Below, piece by piece: positions 55,947 through 63,979 of a stretch of DNA of 63,979 bases. Source of the DNA: Muricoccus pecuniae (GTDB lineage: Bacteria; Pseudomonadota; Alphaproteobacteria; Acetobacterales; Acetobacteraceae); contig NZ_JACIJD010000023.1 of assembly GCF_014199205.1 (NCBI RefSeq), forward strand, positions 1 through 63,979. Direction: 5' to 3'. The translations under genes and the position numbers were made by a program. Position 1 is the first letter of the stretch, and every line of letters begins with the position of its first letter. Under the pieces are notes generated by a model. It did no database searches. It saw nothing but the letters and a program-made list of their open reading frames with translations, and had not been told where the DNA came from.

Positions 55947-58691
55947 TTGGCCACAGACGTTTCCGCGTCCGATCCTCTCCCAAGAGGACTGCGGCGGTCA
56001 GCTAGCCGCCTCGTCGGCCTCAGCGGCCTTGTCGGTCTGCTCCTTCTCCTCTCTGGCCTCCTCGTGCTCGGCCTCGACCTGCAGGCGGCGGCGCGGCGGG
56101 ATGCGGAGCGCGACCTGGCAAGCGCGGCCTACCTCCTCGCCGACCATGCAGGGCGGCTCTTCGAGGTGGCTGACGTGGCGATCCGCGGCGCGGCCGCGGC
56201 AACCGAGGGCCTGGGCTGGGATGAGGTCTCCCGCTCTGAAGCTCTCTGGCGCCAACTCAAGGCGACGGCCACCTCGCTGCCCTATGTCGAGGACGTCTGG
56301 TTGAACGACGCCTCGGGCGAGCTACGCTTGACCACCTACGCCTTCCCCACGCCCCGCTCGAACGCAGCGGACCGCGAGGTGTTCCGTGCCCTGCGTGACG
56401 GCCTCGACCGGCCTCATGTCGGCGAGCGCATCGTCGGGCGCGTGACCGGCCGCCCGACCTTCCTCCTCTCTCGTCGGCTCGTAAACCCGGACGGCACTTT
56501 CCGCGGCATGGCCTCGGTGACGGCCGATCTCGCCTACTTCGGCGAATACTGGGGACGGGTCCGTCTTCCCCCTGGGGCGCGCGTCACGGTCTTCCGGGAG
56601 GGGAGCTTCGACGTGCTCGCGCAGCATCCGCCGCCTCCGGACGGTGCCTCGTTCGTCCCTGCGCCGGCCAGGGTGTTGCGCGATGCCCTCGCCCGGGCGC
56701 CGCGCGAGGGCCAGATCGGGTTCGCCTCGGCCACCGGCGGTGGGGCGCGCCTCGCGGCGTACAGGCGCGTGGGCGATCTCCCACTTCTTCTCACGGTGAG
56801 CAGTTCGGAGGTGGCAATCGAGGTGGCGTGGCGCGCGCGGATGCGCAACTATTTCCTCCTCGGCGCGGCGGCGGCCTTCGCGCTCGCCTTTCTTACCCTC
56901 TTCGCGTTCCGGCAGGCACGGCAGGAGATGGCGGCAACCCGCGCGCTCGAGGAGGCGCGTGACGCGCTGGCGCGGACGATCGCCGGTCTGGAGACGAAGG
57001 TCGCCGAGCGCACGGCGGAGGTGCGGGCGAGTGAGGGGCGGTTCCGCACCGTCGTTGAGAGCGCGACGGATTATGCGATCATCGCAACTGACCTCGCCGG
57101 CACGATCACGCTCTGGAACGCCGGAGCGCGGAACATCCTGGGCTGGGAAGCCGCCGAGGCGCTCGGCCGAAGCGTTCGGGTGATTTTTACGCTGGAGGAT
57201 GGGGCTGGAGGTGCGCCAGAGGCCGAGATGGGCCATGCCCTCGCTAATGGCCGCGCCGCTGACGAGCGCTGGCACGTGCGCCGTGACGGATCGCGCTTCT
57301 TCGCGTCCGGCGCCCTCCTCCCCATCCGCGCTGGCGAGAATGGCGCGCCGACAGGGTTCCTGAAGATCCTCCGTGACCGGACGGAGGCTCATGAGGTGGA
57401 GCAGGCACGGCGGGACCTCGCGGAGACGCTGGAGCGCCTCGTTGCCGAGCGGACCACGGAGCTCGCCGCCGCGAACGACCGACTGGTGGCCGAGGCGGCG
57501 GCCCGCGAGCGCGCTGAGGAGCAGCTCCGCCAAGCCCAGAAGATGGAGGCGGTCGGCCGCCTCACGGGCGGCGTCGCGCACGATTTCAACAATCTCCTCA
57601 CCGTCGTCATGGGCAACCTCGCAATGCTCCGGCGCAGGCTGGACGGGACTGCGGACGAGCGCGTTGCGCGCCTCATCGCGGGCGCGACCGAGGGAGCCAA
57701 TCGCGCGGCGGCACTCACCTTCAGGCTCCTCGCCTTCTCCCGCCAGCAGCCATTGGCGCCAGAGCCGGTGGACGCGAACAAGCTCGTCGCTGGCATGTCG
57801 GACCTGCTGCGCCGAACCCTCGGCGAGAACATCGCGATCGAGACGGTGCTCGCGGGTGGGCTGTGGCGGACGCACGCTGACCCGAACGGGCTGGAGAACG
57901 CGGTCCTCAATCTTGCGGTGAATGCGCGCGACGCGATGCCGGACGGGGGCAAGCTGACTGTGGAAACGGCGAACGCACACCTAGACGAGGCCTACGCCGC
58001 GACCCGGCCGGAGGTGACACCGGGTCAGTACGTCCTCATCGCGGTATGCGACACCGGCATGGGCATGGCGCCGGAGGTGGTTGCGCAAGCCTTCGAGCCG
58101 TTCTTCACAACCAAGCCCGTGGGCAAGGGAACCGGGCTCGGGCTCTCACAGGTGTACGGGTTCGTAAAGCAGTCGGGCGGCCACGCGGCGATCTACTCGG
58201 AGCCGGGGCACGGCACGACCTTCAAGCTCTACCTCCCCCGGTTCCGGCAGGCGGCGGAAGCTCTCGACGGCGGCGCTGCTCCAGCGAGGGTCCGCCCAAT
58301 CGCGCACCCGGCCCGGGGCAGGGGCGAGACGGTCCTCGTCGTCGAAGATGAGGTAATGGTGCGAGAGTTCTCGGTGGCGGCGCTCGAGGAGGCGGGCTAC
58401 CGGGTGCTCGCGGCCGAGGACGGGCCGTCCGGACTGGCCTTGCTGGACGCGCACCCGGAGGTCGCGCTGCTGTTCACCGATGTCGTGCTCACCGGGCCGA
58501 TGAACGGGCGGAAGGTAGCCGACGAGGCGCTCCGCCGCAGACCCGAACTGCGGATCCTGTTTACCACAGGCTACACGCGCAATGCCATCATCCACCACGG
58601 GCGGCTCGACGAGGGCGTGGATCTTCTCACGAAACCCTTCGCGGCGGAGGTCCTTACCGGGCGGGTGCGGACGATCCTGGACCGGGGCTGA
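55947..58691 (+). CDS. Membrane hybrid sensor histidine kinase (dCache-PAS-HisKA-HATPase-REC)
   Basis: A 914-residue hybrid kinase using a TTG start at 55947 behind AGGAGG. There is one transmembrane helix near residues 22-45 (LVGLSGLVGLLLLLSGLLVL) and a second near 298-320 (YFLLGAAAAFALAFLTLFAF). They enclose a periplasmic dCache-type region (about 50-295). After it come a PAS domain (about 370-480), a coiled coil and the H-box GGVAHDFNNLLTV (His about 545). The HATPase has VNARDAMPDGG and GTGLGLSQ. The receiver has VVEDEVMV, Asp about 845 in LLFTDVVLTGP and TKPF. It senses an extracellular ligand, unlike the two kinases at the left end. Confidence 0.95.
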   Translation: MATDVSASDPLPRGLRRSASRLVGLSGLVGLLLLLSGLLVLGLDLQAAARRDAERDLASAAYLLADHAGRLFEVADVAIRGAAAATEGLGWDEVSRSEALWRQLKATATSLPYVEDVWLNDASGELRLTTYAFPTPRSNAADREVFRALRDGLDRPHVGERIVGRVTGRPTFLLSRRLVNPDGTFRGMASVTADLAYFGEYWGRVRLPPGARVTVFREGSFDVLAQHPPPPDGASFVPAPARVLRDALARAPREGQIGFASATGGGARLAAYRRVGDLPLLLTVSSSEVAIEVAWRARMRNYFLLGAAAAFALAFLTLFAFRQARQEMAATRALEEARDALARTIAGLETKVAERTAEVRASEGRFRTVVESATDYAIIATDLAGTITLWNAGARNILGWEAAEALGRSVRVIFTLEDGAGGAPEAEMGHALANGRAADERWHVRRDGSRFFASGALLPIRAGENGAPTGFLKILRDRTEAHEVEQARRDLAETLERLVAERTTELAAANDRLVAEAAARERAEEQLRQAQKMEAVGRLTGGVAHDFNNLLTVVMGNLAMLRRRLDGTADERVARLIAGATEGANRAAALTFRLLAFSRQQPLAPEPVDANKLVAGMSDLLRRTLGENIAIETVLAGGLWRTHADPNGLENAVLNLAVNARDAMPDGGKLTVETANAHLDEAYAATRPEVTPGQYVLIAVCDTGMGMAPEVVAQAFEPFFTTKPVGKGTGLGLSQVYGFVKQSGGHAAIYSEPGHGTTFKLYLPRFRQAAEALDGGAAPARVRPIAHPARGRGETVLVVEDEVMVREFSVAALEEAGYRVLAAEDGPSGLALLDAHPEVALLFTDVVLTGPMNGRKVADEALRRRPELRILFTTGYTRNAIIHHGRLDEGVDLLTKPFAAEVLTGRVRTILDRG

Positions 58692-59173
58692 GAAGCCAGA
58701 CCTGCCCTGGCCCAAGCCAGCGAACACTACCTCCCGGAGCGCCAATGCGTTCACCTCCAAAACCATCGTCGTCCCGTGTTCACCCGGGTAGGCGGGCTAC
58801 TCGCGCTGCTCGCGACGGGCGCGGCCTTGTGTTGGACCGCGAGATCTCTCCGAAGCGGTATCAGCAGGTGGGCGGGGATCACTGGCGGGTGGCTGGACCG
58901 CGATCACCGGGGCAGCCCCATTCCGGCCTGCCTCCACCGAAGCGGGGGCACAGACTGGCACGCCGACGCATTCTGCTATTCGCAGGCTGAACCGTGCAGG
59001 GATCCGCACGTTCCACTTTGAACGAGTGCCGTGGTGGACCCGGGAGGCGGGTCCCGCAAGACCGGTCCCCTCGGGGTCACTCCCCTTACGACCCGGCCAC
59101 GGTCCCGTACCCGCCCAGCAGCCCGAGGTAGAGCGTGGGGCCCGGAAGCCGTGTGGCGGACGCGCCTGATCGC
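58692..59173. other. Intergenic stretch without a supported gene
   Basis: Roughly 480 bases between the hybrid kinase and the convergent quinone reductase gene. Several frames exist but lack ribosome binding sites and recognisable protein sequence. No hairpin with a T-run was found. Confidence 0.4.
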
Positions 59174-59764
59174 TCAGGTACCCGCCAGGACGCGCAAGGC
59201 AGGCTCCCGGTCAGGGATGGTATCCGCTGTCGCCGCGATCCATCGCCGCAGGTGCGCAGCATAGGCCTCGCCTGCCGTAACCAGCGCTTCGGCCCCAAGC
59301 TTGTTTGCCTGGTAGAGCAAGAAGGGCCGCGACCAGGCCAGCCTGCAGCGATGCGCCGTGGCCTCGAGTGGCCGCAGCAGCTCCTCAAGCGAGTAGAGGT
59401 TCGCGCCTCCCGGCCCGTAGGCCTGCGCGACGTTGCCCGCCGTCGCGGCCAGCGTGACCGGTAGGCCGCGCAGCCGAGCGCCCTCATCCGGACGGACGTA
59501 GAACATCCGCGTCAGCACCGTGTCCTGCCAAGCCTTCAGCAACGGCGGCGTGGAGTACCACTGTACCGGGAATTGCAGCACCACCCGGTCGGCGGCGAGC
59601 AGCCGCCCGACCTCGGCCTCGGTGTCGATCGCGCCGTCAGGGTAGAGCGCGCCCATGTCGAGGACTTCGACGCCGGGCAGGGACCGTGCCGCGGCCAGCA
59701 GCGCCGCATTCGCCCTCGAGCGTGAGGGCATGGGATGGAAGAAGAGGATCAGGGTTCGGGACAT
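59174..59764 (-). CDS. NAD(P)H-quinone oxidoreductase, flavodoxin-like fold
   Basis: A 196-residue FMN or FAD-dependent two-electron quinone reductase of the NQO/KefF type. Markers are TLILFFHPMPSRSRANAALL, DRVVLQFPVQWYSTPPLLKA, then WQDTVLTRMFY and VTLAATAGNVAQAYGPGGAN. AGGAGG precedes the ATG. It is divergent from a LysR regulator 85 bases away, a common arrangement for quinone- or stress-induced reductases. Confidence 0.92.
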   Translation of the reverse strand: MSRTLILFFHPMPSRSRANAALLAAARSLPGVEVLDMGALYPDGAIDTEAEVGRLLAADRVVLQFPVQWYSTPPLLKAWQDTVLTRMFYVRPDEGARLRGLPVTLAATAGNVAQAYGPGGANLYSLEELLRPLEATAHRCRLAWSRPFLLYQANKLGAEALVTAGEAYAAHLRRWIAATADTIPDREPALRVLAGT

Positions 59765-59849
59765 CGCGACCTCCTTCGTGGTGGGTGAAGGATGGGAGGG
59801 CGCGCAGGATCACTCCAACAGATAATCCGTATATGCCACTATCCACGCC

Positions 59850-60755
59850 ATGAACCTCCGTGGCGTGGACCTGAACCTCCTCGTCGTGCTTGACGCCCTG
59901 CTCGATGAGGCACATGTCTCCCGCGCGGCCGAGCGTCTCGGCCTGTCGCAGCCCGCCACCTCCAGTGCGCTCGATCGCTGCCGCCACCTCTTCGGTGACC
60001 GCCTGCTGGAGCGCGCGGCGGGGAGCATGCGTCTCACGCCGAAGGCCGAGGCGCTCCGGCCGCGGCTGAAGGACGCGCTGGCCGGCATCGTGGACGTGCT
60101 TGCCCCGCCGGAGGTGCCGCTCGCGGATCTCCGCCAGACGGTGCGGCTCCTCATGGCGGACAACCTCGCCGCGCTCCTGCTCGGCCCGCTGGTGGCGGCG
60201 CTGTCGCGCACGGCGCCAGGCCTCGACCTCGTCGTCCAGCCCTGGCACGGCGCGCCGGCGGCGATGGAGGCGCTGACGCGCGGCACGCTCGACCTCGCGG
60301 CCTCGGTCTTCCCCTCGGTTGGCCCGGACATTCGGCGCGAGGAGTTGCTGCGGGAAGGCTATGTCGTCACCATGCGCCGCGATCACCCGGCCGTTGCGGG
60401 CTTCGACCTGGACCGCTGGCTATCCTACCCGCACGTGCTCGTCTCCGGGCGCGGCGAGGTGCGCGGTGCGCTGGATGAGGCGCTGGCTCGGCACGGCCGG
60501 ACGCGGCGCGTGGGGCTGGTCGTGCCGAGCTTCCTGCTAGTGCCGCCGGTGCTCCGCGGCTCCGATCTCATCGCCCTGCTGCCAAGCCGCTCGATCGGGG
60601 CGGAGATGCGCGGCGACCTTGTCCTGCTGGAGCCGCCGGTCGCGGTGGAGGGCTTCCCCGTCCACCTCGCCTGGCACCGCCGGCGCGAGGACGATGCGGG
60701 GGTGCGCCATGTCGCGGGGACAGTGCGGGAGGTGGTCCGCGTCCATGCATCGTGA
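59850..60755 (+). CDS. LysR-family regulator, NodD/LinR-like subtype
   Basis: A 301-residue LysR regulator. The HTH is VDLNLLVVLDALLDEAHVSR, LGLSQPATSSALDRCRHLFG and LLERAAGSMRLTPKAEAL, the subtype that responds to aromatic or quinone inducers. The C-terminal domain ends VHLAWHRRREDDAGVRHVAG. It is divergent from the quinone reductase, which it likely induces. Confidence 0.93.
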   Translation: MNLRGVDLNLLVVLDALLDEAHVSRAAERLGLSQPATSSALDRCRHLFGDRLLERAAGSMRLTPKAEALRPRLKDALAGIVDVLAPPEVPLADLRQTVRLLMADNLAALLLGPLVAALSRTAPGLDLVVQPWHGAPAAMEALTRGTLDLAASVFPSVGPDIRREELLREGYVVTMRRDHPAVAGFDLDRWLSYPHVLVSGRGEVRGALDEALARHGRTRRVGLVVPSFLLVPPVLRGSDLIALLPSRSIGAEMRGDLVLLEPPVAVEGFPVHLAWHRRREDDAGVRHVAGTVREVVRVHAS

Positions 60756-61410
60756 GTTGATCCGCACGGCACTCTGGTGACTTGAACCCGGAAAGGCTAG
60801 TCGCCAGCGATCCATGATGACCAGATCATAACAGTAAGGCGGGGGTGTGCCGGAACGCCCGCCGATCACCTCTAAGTGCAAGCCCCTCTCCCCTCCGGAA
60901 AAGGAAGGCGGTGCCCGAGGGCACCGCCGAGTTTAGGGAGGAAACGTCCAAGAAAACAGCAAACCCAACATGATCGGCTTGCTGCGCCGCACAACGTGGT
61001 TCGCTGCTGCCCTCACTACAAGCAAAGATTCAGTCCCAGAACAGCATTAAGGGCCGGAGAGAGGGATTTTAGGGGGTAGAAAGCGGTCGTTTGCGGGATA
61101 GCTTCTGCCAAAGGTTTGGCTTCCCCTACACAGCCCGAACCCTCAGCTGCTCTACATTCATGGCACTGCCAGAGCAGCCAGGAGATGACATCAGTCCAGG
61201 TTCCTACCTAGGGTGGGTTGATGCTTCTGCAAAATGGCCCTTGCGTTGCCCTGATCGGACCTTTGGTAAGGTATATTGGCAACTGCGTCGTCTTAGGAAA
61301 GTACGCTGGCGCGGGTGGAGTGGTCCGGGCCGGGCACCATCTGCCGCCCAAGCGTGACCGGGTCGAGGAGTGCCGCAGCCCTGGAGCAAATAAGGCGGTG
61401 GGGGGTCGCC
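60756..61410. other. Long intergenic stretch with an isolated hairpin
   Basis: About 655 bases with no supported gene. GGCGGTGCC at 60907-60915 and GGCACCGCC at 60920-60928 form a perfect 9-bp stem around CGAG. A palindromic element TTGCTGCGCCGCACAA is at 60979-60994. The sequence after these is AT-richer until the kinase start. The block looks like a displaced leader or regulatory region of a lost gene, or an unannotated small RNA. Confidence 0.4.
60907..60928. terminator. Orphan GC-rich hairpin
   Basis: Perfect 9-bp stem GGCGGTGCC / GGCACCGCC with a CGAG loop, about 150 bases after the LysR stop. There is no T-run. It may end the LysR transcript or belong to a structured RNA. Confidence 0.45.
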
Positions 61411-63321
61411 ATGAACGAGACTGGCCCAGACACCACGGACGAGGTCCAGGACCGGCGATACCGGGCCATTTTCGAGTGTGCGGTTGATTTCGCCATCATC
61501 GCCACCGATCGGGACGGCCGGGTAATGGACTGGAATCCCGGGGCCGAGCGCGTCCTCGGCTGGTCGGCCGAGGAGGTGCGCGGCAGACCGGCAGACTTCT
61601 TCTTCACGCCCGAGGACCAGGAAGAGGGTCGACCGCAGGTCGAGATGCAGCGTGCCCTCCATGCCGGACGTGCTGACAACGAGCGCTGGCACACGCGCGA
61701 GGACGGGTGCCGGTTCTGGGCAAGTGGCGAGATGATGCCGCTCCGAGACAAGGACGGCACCCACCTTGGCTTCCTCAAGATCCTGCGCGATCGCACCCCA
61801 CAGCAGCGGGCGCGCGAGCGGCAGGCCGCCCTGGGGGCGCTGATGGCGCGGATGCGCGACCTCGACGACCCTTACGGGATCATGCTGGTCGCGGCTGAGG
61901 CGCTGGGACGAACCCTGGGTGTGCACCGGGTCGGCTTCTTCGACGTGACCGACGACTACACCCTGAGCTTCACCGTGGGCTGGGCGGACGGCACGCTGCC
62001 CCTGATTGTGGGGACATGGCCCGCCACCCGCATCGGCACTGCCTACCTCGCCGAGGTTCGCAAGGGCGCAGTCATCGCCATCGCGGACACGACACGACAT
62101 CCTCTCACGACTGATTCGGCCTTCGCGGAGATCGGGACGCGCGCGCTCGTTGGTTTTCCAGTGATCCGTGATGGGCGCTGGGTGGCGGCGCTCTACGTCA
62201 ATCACGCCGAACCTCGGGCATGGTCACCCGAGGAGGTGGCTTTCGTCGAGGCTGTCGGTGGGCAGGCCTGGGACATGGTGCAGTGGGCAGGTGCCCGGGC
62301 TGAGTTGCGGGCAAGCGAGGCGCGATGGCGTGGTATTTTCGAGTACATGCACGAGGGCTTTGCCTTGTGCGAGATGGTCTACGGCCCGGATGGGACGGCG
62401 GCGGACTTCCGCTACGCCGAGGTGAACCAGGCCTGGGAGCGGCTGACCGGCGTTCCGTCCGATGAGACCCTTGGCCGCCTCGCATCGGAGATATTCCCCG
62501 GTATCGAGCGGTTCTGGACCGACACCTACGCCCAGGTGGTCGAAACCGGGGAACCTGTGCATTTCGAGTGCCAAGTCGCCTCCATTGGTCGCTGGTTCGA
62601 GGTTTATGCCTACCGCACGGAGCCAGGGCGCTTCGCCGCCCTGTTCCTCAACGTGAGCGAGCGAAAGGCGGCGGAGGAACGGCAGACCCTGTTGGCGCGG
62701 GAAGTCGACCACCGCGCCAAGAACGCCCTCGCTGTTGTACAAGCAGCCTTGCGGCTGACCAAGGCTCCGGACGTGGCGAGCTACAGGACCGCTATCGAGG
62801 GTCGGATAGGCGCGCTGGCGCGGGCGCAGTCAGTGCTGGCCCAGGACCGCTGGGCGGGTGCCGACCTCCGCCGAATGCTGGAGGGGGAACTCGCGCCATT
62901 CCTCGGGGCTGTGGCGGGCCCGGAAGCGCGAGTCCAGTTGACGGGGCCCCGGGTAGCCATCTCGACCAGAGCGGCACAACCCTTGACCATGGCCGTTCAC
63001 GAGTTGGCGACGAACGCGGTCAAGTACGGCGCCTTGTCGGTTGGCGCGGGCCGTCTCTCAGTATCCTGGCGTCTGGAGAGCGCAAGTGGCGGGCTGCCGT
63101 TGTTGCGTCTGCACTGGGTCGAGGCTGGAGGACCAAGGATCAACGCCCAACCGCAGCGACGCGGTTTCGGTTCGCGGATGCTGGACGGCACGGTGCGCGG
63201 CCAGCTCGGGGGCAAGGTAAGACTGCGCTGGGAGGCGTCAGGCCTTGTCTGCGAGATCGAGATCCCACTCCAGGCGGGTTCGGGTCTCACGGACACGCCT
63301 GGATTCAGCGCAGCAGACTGA
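61411..63321 (+). CDS. HWE-family sensor histidine kinase (PAS-GAF-PAS)
   Basis: A 636-residue cytoplasmic kinase from the ATG at 61411 (a GTG-type extension to 61315 looks noncoding). Domain order is PAS (about 15-135: VDFAIIATDRDGRVMDWNPG), GAF (about 140-310), PAS (about 315-440) and an HWE/HisKA_2 core. The H-box is LAREVDHRAKNALAVVQAAL with His about 434 and the N-box is AVHELATNAVKYGALS near 528. There is no membrane segment and no receiver domain next to it. It may share the single receiver at 5893 or use one elsewhere. Confidence 0.94.
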   Translation: MNETGPDTTDEVQDRRYRAIFECAVDFAIIATDRDGRVMDWNPGAERVLGWSAEEVRGRPADFFFTPEDQEEGRPQVEMQRALHAGRADNERWHTREDGCRFWASGEMMPLRDKDGTHLGFLKILRDRTPQQRARERQAALGALMARMRDLDDPYGIMLVAAEALGRTLGVHRVGFFDVTDDYTLSFTVGWADGTLPLIVGTWPATRIGTAYLAEVRKGAVIAIADTTRHPLTTDSAFAEIGTRALVGFPVIRDGRWVAALYVNHAEPRAWSPEEVAFVEAVGGQAWDMVQWAGARAELRASEARWRGIFEYMHEGFALCEMVYGPDGTAADFRYAEVNQAWERLTGVPSDETLGRLASEIFPGIERFWTDTYAQVVETGEPVHFECQVASIGRWFEVYAYRTEPGRFAALFLNVSERKAAEERQTLLAREVDHRAKNALAVVQAALRLTKAPDVASYRTAIEGRIGALARAQSVLAQDRWAGADLRRMLEGELAPFLGAVAGPEARVQLTGPRVAISTRAAQPLTMAVHELATNAVKYGALSVGAGRLSVSWRLESASGGLPLLRLHWVEAGGPRINAQPQRRGFGSRMLDGTVRGQLGGKVRLRWEASGLVCEIEIPLQAGSGLTDTPGFSAAD

Positions 63322-63426
63322 CCTGCGCAAAGTCGGAAGGGCACGCCGAGCCAGAGATGATCCTGTAAGTCAGCCTTTTCGCTGAGCCACGAGGGCAGTT
63401 CGTTGCCGGGTCCAGCTGCCACCGTG

Positions 63427-63786
63427 TTAGAGTGTTTCTGCCGAAGTCGCCCGAGGGTTGACCGGGGTTCGAACGGTGAAGATCCTCCGTCGGTAGGGAC
63501 GGCGTTGCCGCTGCGCCTCCTGCGACAACGGAGGTCTTGCCACCTCCGAGCTGCTTGCGGGCATGGCGCCGCGCGTGGTCGGCCGGGGATCGGCCTGCAT
63601 GATCTTCAGGTGTTCCTGCGCTGCTGCGTAGGCGTCCTCGGCGCAGCGGTAGCCCTGCCCGCCCTCCTTCACAGTGGCGCCATGGACCGTGATACGCCAC
63701 CCCCAAGCTTCCGATCGGAAGCCGCGACGCTCGACCACGACGTCCGTGTTGAAGGCGTCCCAGTCACGTTCAGTCCGCGTGCTCAT
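63427..63786 (-). CDS. Hypothetical protein
   Basis: From the ATG at 63786 the 119-residue protein reads MSTRTERDWDAFNTDVVVER then AWGWRITVHGATVKEGGQGY and AEDAYAAAQEHLKIMQADPR. The first 70 residues look like a small alpha-beta domain; the tail is Arg/Gln-rich and probably disordered. It may be a conserved hypothetical of this lineage. The ribosome binding site is weak. Function unknown. Confidence 0.5.
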   Translation of the reverse strand: MSTRTERDWDAFNTDVVVERRGFRSEAWGWRITVHGATVKEGGQGYRCAEDAYAAAQEHLKIMQADPRPTTRGAMPASSSEVARPPLSQEAQRQRRPYRRRIFTVRTPVNPRATSAETL

Positions 63787-63885
63787 CAGCCCTAGTAATC
63801 CATCGTCGCAGTAGCGTCGGTGAAGCAGTACTGCCTGCCGGCTTACCAAATGTTTTCCATCGGGTGGCGTGCGGCACTGCTATAT

Positions 63886-63979
63886 GGGGATTCCGACGAT
63901 GTCGGCCGCCTGTTCCGAGGCGAAGTCGGCCACTGATTCCGACGTCATGTCGGCCGGCCATTCCGATTGATGTCGGCCG
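63886..63979. mobile_element. Terminal repeats of a probable IS21-family element
   Basis: Four partly degenerate copies of a unit combining TGTCGGCCG with ATTCCGA lie head to tail to the window edge (GATTCCGACGATGTCGGCCG, GAGGCGAAGTCGGCC, ATTCCGACGTCATGTCGGCC, ATTCCGATTGATGTCGGCCG), with a period near 23-27 bases. IS21-family elements carry such multiple transposase-binding repeats at their ends. The istA and istB genes would lie beyond the window. Confidence 0.6.

Overview
The window is high-GC alphaproteobacterial DNA, most like a Methylobacterium-type member of the Rhizobiales (Hyphomicrobiales). The clues are the G/C-ending codon use, the HWE-family histidine kinases, the small conserved proteins around 9.99 and 33.5 kb, and the mix of insertion sequences (IS1182, IS481, IS110, IS21, Tn3 and IS5 types). 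It carries a plasmid-type replication and partition core: a RepA_C-family initiator bracketed by iterons (11.4-13.0 kb) and a divergent parA operon (13.3-14.6 kb). I therefore read the window as part of a large plasmid or chromid. The species is an inference from protein style and not proven.

Layout. 0-3 kb: the 3' end of an MFS transporter, a plasmid-type scpA operon and a tyrosine recombinase. 3.4-9.6 kb: a sensory block with an HWE kinase, a single-domain response regulator, an orphan ParD-like antitoxin and a large hybrid kinase. 10-14.7 kb: a GFA-family enzyme, then the origin, repA and the parA operon. 15-22.4 kb: a degraded and an intact copy of an MNT/HEPN/DUF6880 gene module, separated by a recD2 helicase, an NYN-domain remnant and a histone H1-like protein. 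22.5-28.7 kb: two paralogous serine recombinases flanking a four-gene AT-richer island of unknown function, then an AlbA_2-domain protein.

28.8-34 kb: an alpha/beta hydrolase, a winged-helix/DUF3800 pair, an XRE-ImmA protease and a run of very small genes. 34-36 kb: a complete IS1182-family element with 35-bp terminal inverted repeats. 35.9-38.4 kb: a possible leader-peptide attenuator ahead of an acetyltransferase, an SGNH hydrolase and argC. 38.5-53.4 kb: metabolic genes, mostly enzymes divergent from LysR, AraC or Lrp regulators, mixed with transposon remnants. 53.6-55.4 kb: an IS110 fragment interrupted by a frameshifted IS481 element that also clips a YjbR-like gene. 55.9-63.3 kb: a second sensory block with a hybrid kinase, a quinone reductase/LysR pair and a second HWE kinase. 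The window ends in repeats typical of an IS21-family terminus.

The genes fall into three functional groups. One is plasmid maintenance (repA, parA and its partner, scpA, recombinases, the HEPN/MNT module). One is environmental sensing: four kinases share one closely related PAS type. One is a set of small metabolic cassettes, each with its own regulator. The strongest candidates for something new are the RHH-nucleotidyltransferase/HEPN/DUF6880 module with its decayed second copy, the recombinase-flanked island at 23.3-26.3 kb, and the leader-peptide/terminator arrangement at 35.9-36.1 kb.
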